From positions 1 to 30,035 of the IMG/VR virus record IMGVR_UViG_3300026519_000052: 30,035 nucleotides of DNA, one strand, 5' to 3'. The notes beneath the pieces were generated by a model. That model was given only the letters and a program-made list of their open reading frames with translations, did not search any database and was not told where the DNA came from. The DNA comes from a virus. Shown here in pieces: positions 23,503 to 30,035 of the stretch. Each line of letters begins with the position of its first letter. Within the stretch, counting starts at the first letter, position 1. The position numbers and the translations under genes are program-made.

Positions 23503-25101
23503 TCACCCGCCGAGCCATCCCTGACCACCATAATCACCACCAGCAGAAAATACAGGGTCAATAATGGCTTTTTCTTTAGGCCATATCAATTGCAATTTTG
23601 GTTCAAAAAGCCGCGCTAGAGCATCTAGCATATCATCGTGGATGGGGACTGGAAATGGTTTGAACTCTTCATTAATGAAATCTTCAACAAGATCGCGGGT
23701 TTTTCCTGTGGAATCTGTGTAATTCAGTGTCCGCGGGAAGAGTATGCGACCCTGCTCAAAATAGGGAATAAGTCTTCTAATTCGATCATTCTTTGATGTT
23801 GAGCCTCCAACTTCCGTTATTTCAAAGTCGTAGTTCTCAATCTCCATTTGCCCTTTGATATGGTCTATATCTGCGTCCTTTCCATATTTCTCATATCGAA
23901 CGCCGTCTTGCCGTATTGGTTTATATTTACGGTGCCATTCCATCATTAATCTGGTGCGCTCTGTGAGATTTAGGCGATCACGTACGATATTCAGTATGCG
24001 TATTTTCTGATCAGGGCATAGGAGCGCAACCCAACCGCATGTGTAATCGTTCGTTTTTTTCTTATCGTTCGCTGGATCAAACAGCAGATATACATTACCG
24101 ATTTTGAGATTGACGTTATCGTAATAACGCATCCAAGATGCTTTAAAGCCCTGCGTATCATCGGCAGTTGGGTTCATCATCAACTGACAACCAAAGATAT
24201 ATGGACCTTGGTCACGGCGTTTTTCTGCCAGCCGTTCAGGCGTAAGCAACACAGGAGAGCCGTCTGGAGTTCCGTCATCGGTTGCAGCATAAATGCGCGG
24301 GATAGCAGATTTGCTGTCCATAATTGACCGATAGGCGTCGTTGAAATGATAGCGAGTGCCGATAAAGCGTCTTAATCCACCCTCTGCGCCAAGATTGTAT
24401 GAGTTTTGTAGGCTTTCGAGTGTTTTCTTCATCATTTCAGGAGTTGTTACACTGGCGGGAACAACCACATCATCATAAACAAGAACTCCAAAGTGCTTCC
24501 CGATAGGCTGCCCATCCACAACGCCCCAAGCTTCGATAGTCTGCTCTTTCGGGTTAGATTTACGGCGAACGCTTATGCCCTCGTCCTCTGACCACTTGGG
24601 CGCACTACGCTTAGGATCAGACCATAATATTTCAGGATACAGTTCCTTCAGGACTTGGTTTTGCTCAAACTCCTGCTTTATTTGGCGCAGGAAGCCTTTA
24701 GCAATAGGGCGAGAGTGGGAGAATATGCCGAATGTAAGCTCTTCAGGGAGGATAGGATCATCGCCGTGGCTGGCTATAATATCTTGAATGGTCTTGCCAA
24801 ACGTTATGATCGTGGATTTGTAGTGCTCACGCGCCCAGAGATCAAGATATCCGTCTGGATCGTCTTCAACTTCACGGCATCTTTCGAATAGCCATTTATG
24901 CTCGATGTCTGCGCGGTTCAGGAGGTATCGTAGGAGAAAATAGAGATCGGTGCGCCCTAAATACCTAAGATGATGTGTCCGCTCCATCTCTGGCAAACTG
25001 CGCAAGGAACTCATCAGTTGCGGGTAGGAGGACAGTTTCATTCTTGATTGCCCCGCCGTCTTTTCCTGTGTGCTCGATTTGAGTTCTTTCGCTCCAGCCA
25101 T
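23503..25101 (-). CDS. terL: terminase large subunit (packaging ATPase and nuclease)
   Basis: Up to 532 aa. ATPase: LWAREHYKST (88-97) as the degenerate Walker A, VLVYDD (206-211) as Walker B. Nuclease: D342 in LLFDPAND and the HDDMLDAL block (488-495) supply RNase-H-like acidic residues. It translocates DNA into the prohead through the portal and makes the headful cut. The long start (25101) overlaps the small-subunit gene by 137 nt but has a good site (aaggat, 7 nt before). In-frame ATGs at 25014 and 24987 would cut the overlap to about 50 or 23 nt and still keep the conserved RTDLYFLLRYLLNRADIEHK region. The exact start is open. Confidence 0.9.
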   Translation of the reverse strand: MAGAKELKSSTQEKTAGQSRMKLSSYPQLMSSLRSLPEMERTHHLRYLGRTDLYFLLRYLLNRADIEHKWLFERCREVEDDPDGYLDLWAREHYKSTIITFGKTIQDIIASHGDDPILPEELTFGIFSHSRPIAKGFLRQIKQEFEQNQVLKELYPEILWSDPKRSAPKWSEDEGISVRRKSNPKEQTIEAWGVVDGQPIGKHFGVLVYDDVVVPASVTTPEMMKKTLESLQNSYNLGAEGGLRRFIGTRYHFNDAYRSIMDSKSAIPRIYAATDDGTPDGSPVLLTPERLAEKRRDQGPYIFGCQLMMNPTADDTQGFKASWMRYYDNVNLKIGNVYLLFDPANDKKKTNDYTCGWVALLCPDQKIRILNIVRDRLNLTERTRLMMEWHRKYKPIRQDGVRYEKYGKDADIDHIKGQMEIENYDFEITEVGGSTSKNDRIRRLIPYFEQGRILFPRTLNYTDSTGKTRDLVEDFINEEFKPFPVPIHDDMLDALARLFEPKLQLIWPKEKAIIDPVFSAGGDYGGQGWLGG

Positions 25102-25471
25102 ATTTATATCCTTGGGTTTTTAAGTAGAAATGAGCGTCTTGGATGCTGCCATCTATTCCACGACGATAAACTCCTTCTCCCATCTTCGCAACTGCTTCTG
25201 CCTTGGCTGTTTCAAGTTCGAGCTTGTAATGACGTGAGAGTGTGTCGACTGATATTTGAAGTTGCGCTGCGACTTCTGCATAGGGAACGCCATAAGCGAC
25301 TAAAGCTTTTATAATACGTTTATTTTCTTCTGTCTTTTCGTGCTTAGGCTGCCCCCAGCTTCCTTCAGGTGCGCCGTGTGTTACAGGATTAGGAGAGCCA
25401 TCAGATAAAACCTTACGCTCATCAGATTTAAATCCTTTTTTCGGTGTTTTGCGCTCGTACTTTTTAACCAT
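24965..25471 (-). CDS. terS: terminase small subunit
   Basis: 168 aa. Its start overlaps the end of the methylase gene by 8 nt and its stop lies inside the large-subunit frame. After a basic N-terminus, residues about 47-82 form an HTH: NKRIIKALVAYGVPYAEVAA followed by QISVDTLSRHY, used in small terminases to recognise the pac site. A helical oligomerisation region (LETAKAEAVAKMGEGVYRRG) and the KTQGYKYGWSERTQIEHTG segment, common to this family, follow. Position just before the large subunit supports the call strongly. Confidence 0.85.
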   Translation of the reverse strand: MVKKYERKTPKKGFKSDERKVLSDGSPNPVTHGAPEGSWGQPKHEKTEENKRIIKALVAYGVPYAEVAAQLQISVDTLSRHYKLELETAKAEAVAKMGEGVYRRGIDGSIQDAHFYLKTQGYKYGWSERTQIEHTGKDGGAIKNETVLLPATDEFLAQFARDGADTSS

Positions 25472-26675
25472 TTACAAGCTCCGCTTTCTCGCCTGTGAAC
25501 TCTTCCCATCGGCGTATAACAACATCACAGTAGCGCGGGTCGAATTCCATCGCATAAGCTTTACGTCCAGTTTTCTGCGCGGCAATAACCATTGTGCCGG
25601 AGCCGACAAAAAGGTCTAGAACCGCATCCCCTGGCTTCGTGTTGTTGAGGATTTGATACTCGAACAAGGCAACTGGCTTCATCGTGGGGTGATCTATGGA
25701 CTTTGTGGGGCGATCAAATTCAAGGATGGTGGTTTGCTTACGATCGGCAGCCCAGTAGTGCGCTGCGCCGTCTTTCCATCCGTACAGGCAAGGCTCGTGC
25801 TTCCAATGATAGTCTTGCCGTCCCATAACCATGGTGTTTTTGAGCCAGATCAAGCACTGGCGGATCGTCCATCCTGCTTCTTGAGCTGCACCTCGGAAGT
25901 TATATCCCTCACTATCAGCATGCCAAATGTAGAACGCTCCACCTTTTCGGAGATTATTGTTTGCATTTTTGAAGCAAGACACGAGGAAATCTCGGAAATT
26001 AGCATCAGACATCTGATCGTTTTCAATTTTAAGTGCATCTTTAGTCTTTCCTTCGTACGCCACGTTGTACGGTGGGTCGGTTAAAAGCATATCTGCTAAA
26101 TAACCGTCCATAAGGGTTTCAACTGCGCTGGTGTCGGTACTATCGCCGCACATAAGGCGGTGTTGTCCGAGCTTCCATATCTGCCCAGCCTTTGATGTTG
26201 GCTCTTCAGGAGTTTCGGGAACATCATCAGGATCTGTATTGCCGTCTTTGCTGTCAAAGTTGAGCTTTGAAATATCTCCAAGTGAGAAGCCTGTAAGCTC
26301 TACGTTGTATCCAAGCTCTTTCAAATCTCCGAATTCAGCAGCAAGCAGACCATCGTCCCAGCCAGCATTATCAGATAGCTTGTTATCGGCTATCACGTAA
26401 GCTTTTTTTTGTGGATCACTCCAGTTCGAAGCTACGATGCAAGGAACTTCATTAATACCAAGATTTGAAGCAGCGAGCAGGCGAGCGTGTCCAGCCAGCA
26501 CTATATCTTTCTCATCAATTAAAATAGGCATAGTCCAGCCCCACTCTTGTATCGATGCTTCAATTTGCTTAATTTGCTCTTCGCTATGAGTTCGGCTATT
26601 ATTCTCATATCCAACCAGATTATCAGTTGATATCATGAATATTTTATTTGCTGGCCATGCAATAGTTTTGCTCAT
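25464..26675 (-). CDS. ParB-like domain fused to a DNA N6/N4 methyltransferase
   Basis: 403 aa. Residues 1-110 are a ParB/Srx-type domain with NNSRTHSEEQIKQIEASIQE and GHARLLAA (62-69). Residues 165-395 are a methyltransferase with DPPY at 200-203 (motif IV) preceding FVGSG at 356-360 (motif I), so the motif order is the beta type. HPTMKP (329-334) is also present. It would add methyl groups to adenine or cytosine in a sequence-dependent way, perhaps to protect phage DNA or mark the pac region; no endonuclease partner is seen. Such fusions often lie just before small terminase genes. The ribosome-binding site aaggaga is 11 nt from ATG. Confidence 0.85.
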   Translation of the reverse strand: MSKTIAWPANKIFMISTDNLVGYENNSRTHSEEQIKQIEASIQEWGWTMPILIDEKDIVLAGHARLLAASNLGINEVPCIVASNWSDPQKKAYVIADNKLSDNAGWDDGLLAAEFGDLKELGYNVELTGFSLGDISKLNFDSKDGNTDPDDVPETPEEPTSKAGQIWKLGQHRLMCGDSTDTSAVETLMDGYLADMLLTDPPYNVAYEGKTKDALKIENDQMSDANFRDFLVSCFKNANNNLRKGGAFYIWHADSEGYNFRGAAQEAGWTIRQCLIWLKNTMVMGRQDYHWKHEPCLYGWKDGAAHYWAADRKQTTILEFDRPTKSIDHPTMKPVALFEYQILNNTKPGDAVLDLFVGSGTMVIAAQKTGRKAYAMEFDPRYCDVVIRRWEEFTGEKAELVNG

Positions 26676-26730
26676 GCTCTTTCAAATCTCCTTAAAATTC
26701 TCTGCAATTGTAGCATATTAATCCAAGTTA

Positions 26731-27279
26731 TCAAGCGGATGATTTTTCAGAGAATTTTAATATTCTGCTTTTTACGGATTTATAATAACTTGTTTTTTGT
26801 AAAATCCTTGATAGGATTTCACCAGATGGCGGCAGAAATGGATCTTCTTTGGTCGCCCCACGCCAGAGGTCATCGCAGGTATGGGCAATCGCAATTAGGC
26901 TAGATTTATCGCCAACAGCTGCGCTGGCTATATCCGAAATAATTACGCCATCCTTTCCGACTTCGCGCGCTGGGAAGTGCGCTAGCAGCCTAGTTAGCCA
27001 GTAAACAGCATTTTCGTAATCGGCTTTAATTTCAGTAAATTCCAAGATTTTTAAGGCGGTCTTCGCGTCCCGCTGGTTGTCTGGTTTTATCATCCATAGC
27101 TTGATTGTGCGCATTTTCGAGAGAATATCCGAGACCTCTTCCGCTTTTAGGTTTCTCTGGTAGTCTATAATCGTTTTCCCAGCTTTTATCTCTAATCCAT
27201 CGGAACATATCGGCGTTTTTTTGTCCTTCATTTTCACAATATCTGCGGTATTTGGCAATACCTTTTCCAATTCGCTCAT
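26731..27279 (-). CDS. protein of unknown function, overlapping the replication gene
   Basis: Up to 182 aa. The ATG at 27279 has a near-perfect ribosome-binding site (aaaaaaaggag, 6-7 nt away) yet lies 248 nt inside the DUF1376 gene in a different frame. The best-looking protein-like stretch is after residue 78 (YENAVYWLTRLLAHFPARE, then LIAIAHTCDDLWR and FLPPSGEILSRIL). The pattern W-x-x-R-L with a C-terminal P-S-G-E resembles parts of small phage replication accessory proteins, but I cannot place it. Non-ATG starts near 27045 would remove most of the overlap. Confidence 0.5.
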   Translation of the reverse strand: MSELEKVLPNTADIVKMKDKKTPICSDGLEIKAGKTIIDYQRNLKAEEVSDILSKMRTIKLWMIKPDNQRDAKTALKILEFTEIKADYENAVYWLTRLLAHFPAREVGKDGVIISDIASAAVGDKSSLIAIAHTCDDLWRGATKEDPFLPPSGEILSRILQKTSYYKSVKSRILKFSEKSSA

Positions 27280-27898
27280 AGCTTTCTCCTTTTTTTAACA
27301 TATTTTTAAATTGTTCTTTTGCTTTAGATTTATGCCCTTTGTTTCGGATATTTGGATAGGCTTTCCAAAATCGCTCAAACAGCCCATCAAACGTTTCTGT
27401 TGCCCCTTCGGGCATAAGAAAAGATGTTTTTATTACCGTCCCCCCTTTGGGGGTTAGGGGGGTAGATACGTTAGTATCTACTGTCTCTGTCTCTGTCTCT
27501 GTAGCATCGGCACGCATACCATCCGCATGCGAGACGCATTTAACTGTTTGATTTTCTTTGGTTTTACCCCAACGCTTGTTTGCTGCTTTTTCTGCTGATG
27601 CTGACCGTCTTTTCGTTTTTTTGTCTTGAATGTCCAATTGTTTGTCGCAAAAAGCATGGTGAAACATGCCGTTTTTATGCGTAAAGAATGCGGTTACTAT
27701 GCCCTTCGCATCTAACCACTTGTTTTCATTGACACCTGCTATCCGAGCAAGAGCTAGATCGTTGTCTGGTAAAGGTTCTCTTGTCTCCATATAATGATCA
27801 ACTAGGCGGCGATATATTCCGTCCTGCTCCGCACTTAAATGTAGTGTGCTTTTCTTGAATATTGCCGGATACCAAGGAAACCAAAAGTCGTTGCTCAT
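27032..27898 (-). CDS. DUF1376 (YdaU-type) replication protein
   Basis: 288 aa. The N-terminal 100 residues are a clear DUF1376 domain: FWFPWYPAIFKKSTLHLSAE, DGIYRRLVDHYMETREPLPD, then KWLDAKGIVTAFF and CDKQLDIQDKKTKRRSASAE. These winged-helix domains are found in phage initiators or helicase loaders. Residues about 165-245 have FWKAYPNIRNKGHKSKAKEQ and FRWIRDKSWENDYR, the other conserved block of these proteins. The linker has a GA-rich repeat giving ETETETV (gtctct repeats at about 27482-27502 on plus). The ribosome-binding site aggagg is strong. A role in origin recognition or helicase loading is inferred. Confidence 0.75.
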   Translation of the reverse strand: MSNDFWFPWYPAIFKKSTLHLSAEQDGIYRRLVDHYMETREPLPDNDLALARIAGVNENKWLDAKGIVTAFFTHKNGMFHHAFCDKQLDIQDKKTKRRSASAEKAANKRWGKTKENQTVKCVSHADGMRADATETETETVDTNVSTPLTPKGGTVIKTSFLMPEGATETFDGLFERFWKAYPNIRNKGHKSKAKEQFKNMLKKGESYERIGKGIAKYRRYCENEGQKNADMFRWIRDKSWENDYRLPEKPKSGRGLGYSLENAHNQAMDDKTRQPAGREDRLKNLGIY

Positions 27899-27907
27899 AG
27901 TTTCCTC

Positions 27908-28075
27908 CTATTTATTAACTTCTTGTTTTTTTAATTTTTCAGAGATCATTATATTTAATTCTGCACTGATTGACCGTCTGTTTTCTTTTGAAATTTTGTC
28001 TAGGAAAGCCCTGTTTTCAACGTCTATCGCAAAAGTGAATTGCTTTGAACCGTTCTTTTTAATATATTGCGCCAT
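27908..28075 (-). CDS. Arc-like ribbon-helix-helix repressor
   Basis: 55 aa from ATG at 28075, chosen because aaggag lies 7 nt before it; the longer form from 28105 has no such site. The layout is that of Arc/Mnt: strand KQFTFAID, helix ENRAFLDKISKENRRS, helix ISAELNIMISEKLKKQ. These proteins bind operators as dimers of dimers through the strand. Its own promoter region contains an imperfect inverted repeat and an 11-nt motif that also occurs in the divergent control region at 28.6 kb. It is therefore likely to control itself and perhaps the early promoter, as Arc does in P22. Confidence 0.8.
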   Translation of the reverse strand: MAQYIKKNGSKQFTFAIDVENRAFLDKISKENRRSISAELNIMISEKLKKQEVNK

Positions 28076-28103
28076 ATTTATTCTCCTTTGTTTATACATA
28101 CAC

Positions 28104-28143
28104 ACAACCTATATAGACTTAATGTAAATGTATATCAAGTTGT
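28104..28143 (-). promoter_or_regulatory. promoter and candidate operator of the Arc-like gene
   Basis: Minus strand: TTGATA (28133-28138), 17-nt spacer, TATATA (28110-28115). An imperfect inverted repeat, ACAACTTGATATA versus TATATAGGTTGT, brackets the promoter. The spacer contains ATATACATTTA (28125-28135), also found at 28615-28625 on the plus strand. All point to repressor binding at this promoter. Confidence 0.5.
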
Positions 28144-28178
28144 GCTGACACCTAAATTATTAGATAGATGCCAGCACA
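28141..28178. repeat. inverted repeat near the Arc-like promoter
   Basis: TGTGCTG (28141-28147) and CAGCACA (28172-28178) can pair, with two further pairs (CA/TG) after one mismatch; loop about 18 nt. A short T run follows on the plus strand, but no plus-strand gene ends here. It may be an operator-type dyad next to the -35 box or a weak terminator. Confidence 0.35.
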
Positions 28179-28232
28179 TGTTTTTAGTCTTTATTGTGAT
28201 CGAACAGATCGTCTTGTTTCTCCGCAAGAGCT

Positions 28233-28542
28233 TCATAAACCATCTGGCGAGAGGTTTCGTACCCATCCCGCGCCGATAGGTTTGCTTCGAAAAAAGCGCA
28301 TAACATCGTCAAACGCCCTTTTGTCAATGCCCTTTACTGCGAGATCGTATCTTGGTTGAAACTTTAATTTTGTAATATCGCCACCAGCGTCTCGGAGAAG
28401 AAGGAGCGTTGCTCCACTTGGGGCATTCTTTATAATTCTCTTTTTGGTGATGTCTGCAATCTAAACACATATGATTACGCTTAGAACGGTTGAAGGCGTC
28501 ATTTTTGCTCTTGAAATGGTACTTTTTAAGATGATTGCTCAA
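28233..28542 (-). pseudogene. broken DUF1064-like gene (frameshift)
   Basis: First part: a frame with TTG start at 28542, preceded by aggag at 7 nt, giving SNHLKKYHFKSKNDAFNR and a zinc-ribbon-like CLDCRHHQKENYKECPKW; it runs on to a stop at 28324-28326. Second part: the frame shifted by +1 near 28420 encodes SGATLLLLRDAGGDITKLKF followed by QPRYDLAVKG, down to a TGA at 28233; that frame has no start codon. The second part resembles the LLLLxxAGxIxxLxxQPxFxL core of DUF1064 proteins, nuclease-like phage proteins. One intact gene may have been split by a single-base change. A longer GTG start at 28584 is unlikely because a promoter overlaps it. Confidence 0.4.
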
Positions 28543-28570
28543 GTGGTCTCTCCTGTGGTTCTTGTTTCGG

Positions 28571-28598
28571 ATTATAAACGACACCTCTTAGCAGTCAA
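28571..28598 (-). promoter_or_regulatory. strong leftward sigma70-like promoter
   Basis: Minus strand: TTGACT (28593-28598), 16-nt spacer and a perfect TATAAT (28571-28576). Transcription would start near 28563, just before the aggag and TTG of the first leftward gene. This marks the likely origin of the leftward block. Confidence 0.6.
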
Positions 28599-28614
28599 TA
28601 AAAAGATGCATTTA

Positions 28615-28625
28615 ATATACATTTA
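28615..28625 (+). promoter_or_regulatory. candidate operator motif between the divergent promoters
   Basis: ATATACATTTA, identical to the motif in the Arc-like gene promoter (28125-28135 on the opposite strand). The match extends to 14 of 16 bases (ttaATATACATTTAaa versus ttgATATACATTTAca). It lies between the two divergent -35 boxes, where a bound repressor could act on both. Confidence 0.4.
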
Positions 28626-28642
28626 AAAGTGCGCTTATTGTG

Positions 28643-28671
28643 TTTACAATGCTTTTAAAACGATCTATAAC
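28643..28671 (+). promoter_or_regulatory. strong rightward sigma70-like promoter
   Basis: TTTACA (28643-28648), 17-nt spacer and TATAAC (28666-28671), each 5 of 6 to consensus. It would start transcripts near 28678, giving a leader of about 110 nt before the first rightward gene at 28789. Confidence 0.6.
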
Positions 28672-28713
28672 ATAACACATAAGCTTTGTACTTGGAGAGC
28701 AGTTATAACCTTA

Positions 28714-28749
28714 TGACCGCGCCCCTCCCCCACACGCTGGGCGCGGTCA
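28714..28749 (+). promoter_or_regulatory. GC-rich hairpin in the leader of the rightward operon
   Basis: TGACCGCGCCC (28714-28724) and GGGCGCGGTCA (28739-28749) form a perfect 11-bp stem with a 14-nt pyrimidine-rich loop. No T run follows, so it is not a simple terminator. In the leader RNA it might protect the 5' end or bind an antitermination factor. Confidence 0.5.
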
Positions 28750-28788
28750 CCTAAATAATAAATAGAAAAATATCAAAAGGAACAGAAA

Positions 28789-29067
28789 ATGAAAAATGAA
28801 ACAACTGAACTTATGCTTCAAAACCACGGATTAGCAGTTATAGCGGGATATAAGCGTCCCAGAAACGATAATATAAAGAGAATGCGCCTTGAAGACATAG
28901 ACGCTCGGATAATCTTCCATGAAAATAATATAAGCAATATGGTTGGTCTTGCCTCGATATGTAGGGACAGTAGGGAACGTAGAAAGATAGCCCTTGAGAT
29001 TGGGTATAGCCGAATTGAACTTGATTGTATTTTAAAACCTTTAAAAGAAAGATTAGAAGAATGTTAG
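28789..29067 (+). CDS. early protein of unknown function
   Basis: 92 aa, first gene after the rightward promoter, with a good site (aaaaggaac). Charged and helical: NDNIKRMRLEDIDARIIFHE, then CRDSRERRKIALEIGYSRIE. No recognised fold, membrane segment or signal. Being first in the early operon, it might regulate or take over host functions; this is inferred from position only. It overlaps the next gene by 7 nt. Confidence 0.6.
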   Translation: MKNETTELMLQNHGLAVIAGYKRPRNDNIKRMRLEDIDARIIFHENNISNMVGLASICRDSRERRKIALEIGYSRIELDCILKPLKERLEEC

Positions 29068-29372
29068 AAATAGAAAAAGACACTTATTGGACTTTTGAGC
29101 GGGACGATATGGTTTTTGACGCAGACTTTAAAAGCCGTCAAGAAGCCCAAAACGCCGCTGATGAGGATTATCAAGAAGAGTGTTTGGACTTGCTTGATTG
29201 CAAAAATGGAGAGACCGCCAGTGCAGAGATAAACCTGATCGAATATATATATGATGATGAGGGCGAGCGCGTAAAAAAACAGAAAGTTCTAAGCAGCGTA
29301 GATTTTGAATACTACCACGGCGACCTTAAGGAGCATGGAACACTTTATAGCGGTGAAGGAGGAGTATTATGA
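29061..29372 (+). CDS. acidic early protein of unknown function
   Basis: 103 aa from ATG 29061 (MLEIEKDTYWTFERDDMVF), chosen because it gives a 7-nt overlap (ATGTTAG) with the previous gene and follows a purine-rich site; a longer start at 29025 exists. Very acidic (AADEDYQEECLDLLDC, EYIYDDEGERV). Ends in an ATGA overlap with the next gene. Small acidic early phage proteins often mimic DNA or bind host proteins, but there is no specific evidence here. Confidence 0.6.
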   Translation: MLEIEKDTYWTFERDDMVFDADFKSRQEAQNAADEDYQEECLDLLDCKNGETASAEINLIEYIYDDEGERVKKQKVLSSVDFEYYHGDLKEHGTLYSGEGGVL

Positions 29373-29602
29373 CAGTATATCACACATACTATACAAAAGT
29401 TTCTCATCACGAATACAAAGAAATTGACGTTGATATTGAAGCCTGCAGAGATGGCGGAGACCCTATCGTAAGCATGCAGGCTAAAGATGGCTCTAAAAGC
29501 CGCATAACACTTAATTTAGGCGAACTTCGAGAGCTGGTGCAGATCGGAGAGCGTTTTCAAAAATCGCACCAAATAATGGAAGGAAATTACAATGACGAAT
29601 GA
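29369..29602 (+). CDS. early protein of unknown function
   Basis: 77 aa, strong site (gaaggagg) and ATGA coupling. It begins MTVYHTYYTKVSHHEYKEID, has an apparent strand-rich first half and a helix LGELRELVQIGERFQKSH. Soluble, slightly acidic. No family recognised. Part of the same small-gene operon. Confidence 0.55.
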   Translation: MTVYHTYYTKVSHHEYKEIDVDIEACRDGGDPIVSMQAKDGSKSRITLNLGELRELVQIGERFQKSHQIMEGNYNDE

Positions 29603-29611
29603 AGAAATATA

Positions 29612-30035
29612 ATGATTAAAAAATACACACCTGCACAATGGACTATTGAATATGGCCATACACAAAAAGATACAGGCCTCACATACTTTCATATAGATAG
29701 CGGACACTATTATACGGTTTGTTGCAATCAATTTTGTTGTGCAGAACAAGCCGAAGCCCTCGGAGAAAAAACCTGCATTGCCGTAGTCAAGATCGTCATA
29801 GATCGTGAGCGCATATGGTGCTTCCCAGAGCGCAGATCAGAAGCTAAACCCCTCCCTATAACCAATCGCCGGTTACACGAAATGGAAGGTTTTATGAACG
29901 TCCTGCAAATGATGGACTTCTTTGACGATCATTACGGGCTGCCCTTTACAGGATACTGGCATGTATGGCGTTCAAACGATGCCGAGGATGTTGAGGGCTT
30001 CATGACTGCGAGGGAGCGATACCGTAAAAGCAAAG
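29612..30035 (+). CDS. protein of unknown function, runs off the window
   Basis: An open frame from ATG 29612 (MIKKYTPAQWTIEYGHTQKD) with no stop before base 30035, so at least 141 residues. It includes paired cysteines (VCCNQFCCAEQAEALGE) and an aromatic-rich end (GLPFTGYWHVWRSNDAED). The ATG overlaps the stop of a seven-codon frame (ATG at 29592, TAA at 29610-29612), which is itself preceded by aggaaa and may couple translation. Function unknown. Confidence 0.55.
   Translation, partial: MIKKYTPAQWTIEYGHTQKDTGLTYFHIDSGHYYTVCCNQFCCAEQAEALGEKTCIAVVKIVIDRERIWCFPERRSEAKPLPITNRRLHEMEGFMNVLQMMDFFDDHYGLPFTGYWHVWRSNDAEDVEGFMTARERYRKSK

Noticed and set aside
28324-28584. GTG start at 28584 for the first leftward gene
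   Set aside because: The GTG lies between the -35 and the perfect -10 of the leftward promoter, so it would not be in the transcript; TTG at 28542 with aggag fits better.
28714-28749. Rho-independent terminator
   Set aside because: The stem is strong but no T run follows on either strand, and it is inside the leader of an operon.
1-30035. Integrase, attachment site, tRNA or insertion sequence
   Set aside because: None could be recognised on either strand; lifestyle cannot be decided from this window.

Overview
The window is part of a double-stranded DNA tailed phage (or prophage) with the virion gene set of P22-like podoviruses. From right to left on the minus strand it has small and large terminase, portal, scaffold, P22-type coat, gp4-like tail accessory factor, gp10-like packaged-DNA stabilisation protein, a fibre or closure protein, three ejection-type proteins and a tailspike with a P22-style head-binding domain. 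The sequence styles of the large terminase, the ejection proteins, the Rz-like protein and the ParB-methylase fusion are those I associate with phages of Alphaproteobacteria; this host guess is inference. No integrase, tRNA, rRNA, CRISPR array or insertion sequence was seen.

Layout. (1) 1-3567, plus strand: the end of an early operon. It has an ERF single-strand annealing protein (5' cut by the window), two small unknown genes and a YqaJ-type exonuclease carrying an HTH-like insert. A cassette with its own good promoter follows: a small unknown gene, a leucine-rich repeat protein made of exact 60-bp tandem units, a 60-aa XRE regulator, a fragment of a C5-cytosine methyltransferase and a stand-alone LexA-type winged helix. 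A rho-independent terminator at 3720-3750 ends it. (2) 3749-28542, minus strand: one long leftward block that converges on that terminator. Reading leftward it holds a broken DUF1064-like gene, an Arc-like repressor, a DUF1376-type replication protein, an overlapping unknown gene, a ParB-methylase fusion, terminase, head, portal-closure and tail genes, ejection genes, two spike proteins, an M15 endolysin and small membrane and lysis genes ending in an Rz-like spanin. (3) 28543-28788: a divergent control region with one strong sigma70-like promoter in each direction. (4) 28789-30035, plus strand: the start of a rightward operon of small unknown genes, running off the window.

If the genome is circular or circularly permuted, as in P22, the rightward operon at the right end probably continues round to the recombination genes at the left end. 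The control region at 28.6 kb would then be the origin of both transcription units and 3.7 kb their meeting point. The ERF and exonuclease would supply recombination, and DUF1376 replication initiation. The minus-strand genes build the particle and lyse the cell.

The most unusual items are: the LRR gene with homogenised 60-bp units; an 11-nt motif shared by the Arc-like gene's promoter and the divergent control region; a 16-bp palindrome lying over the -10 of a candidate scaffold/coat promoter; two adjacent spike proteins with the same adaptor, one lacking any enzymatic body; and a methyltransferase fragment that has lost both its catalytic core and its C-terminal motif.
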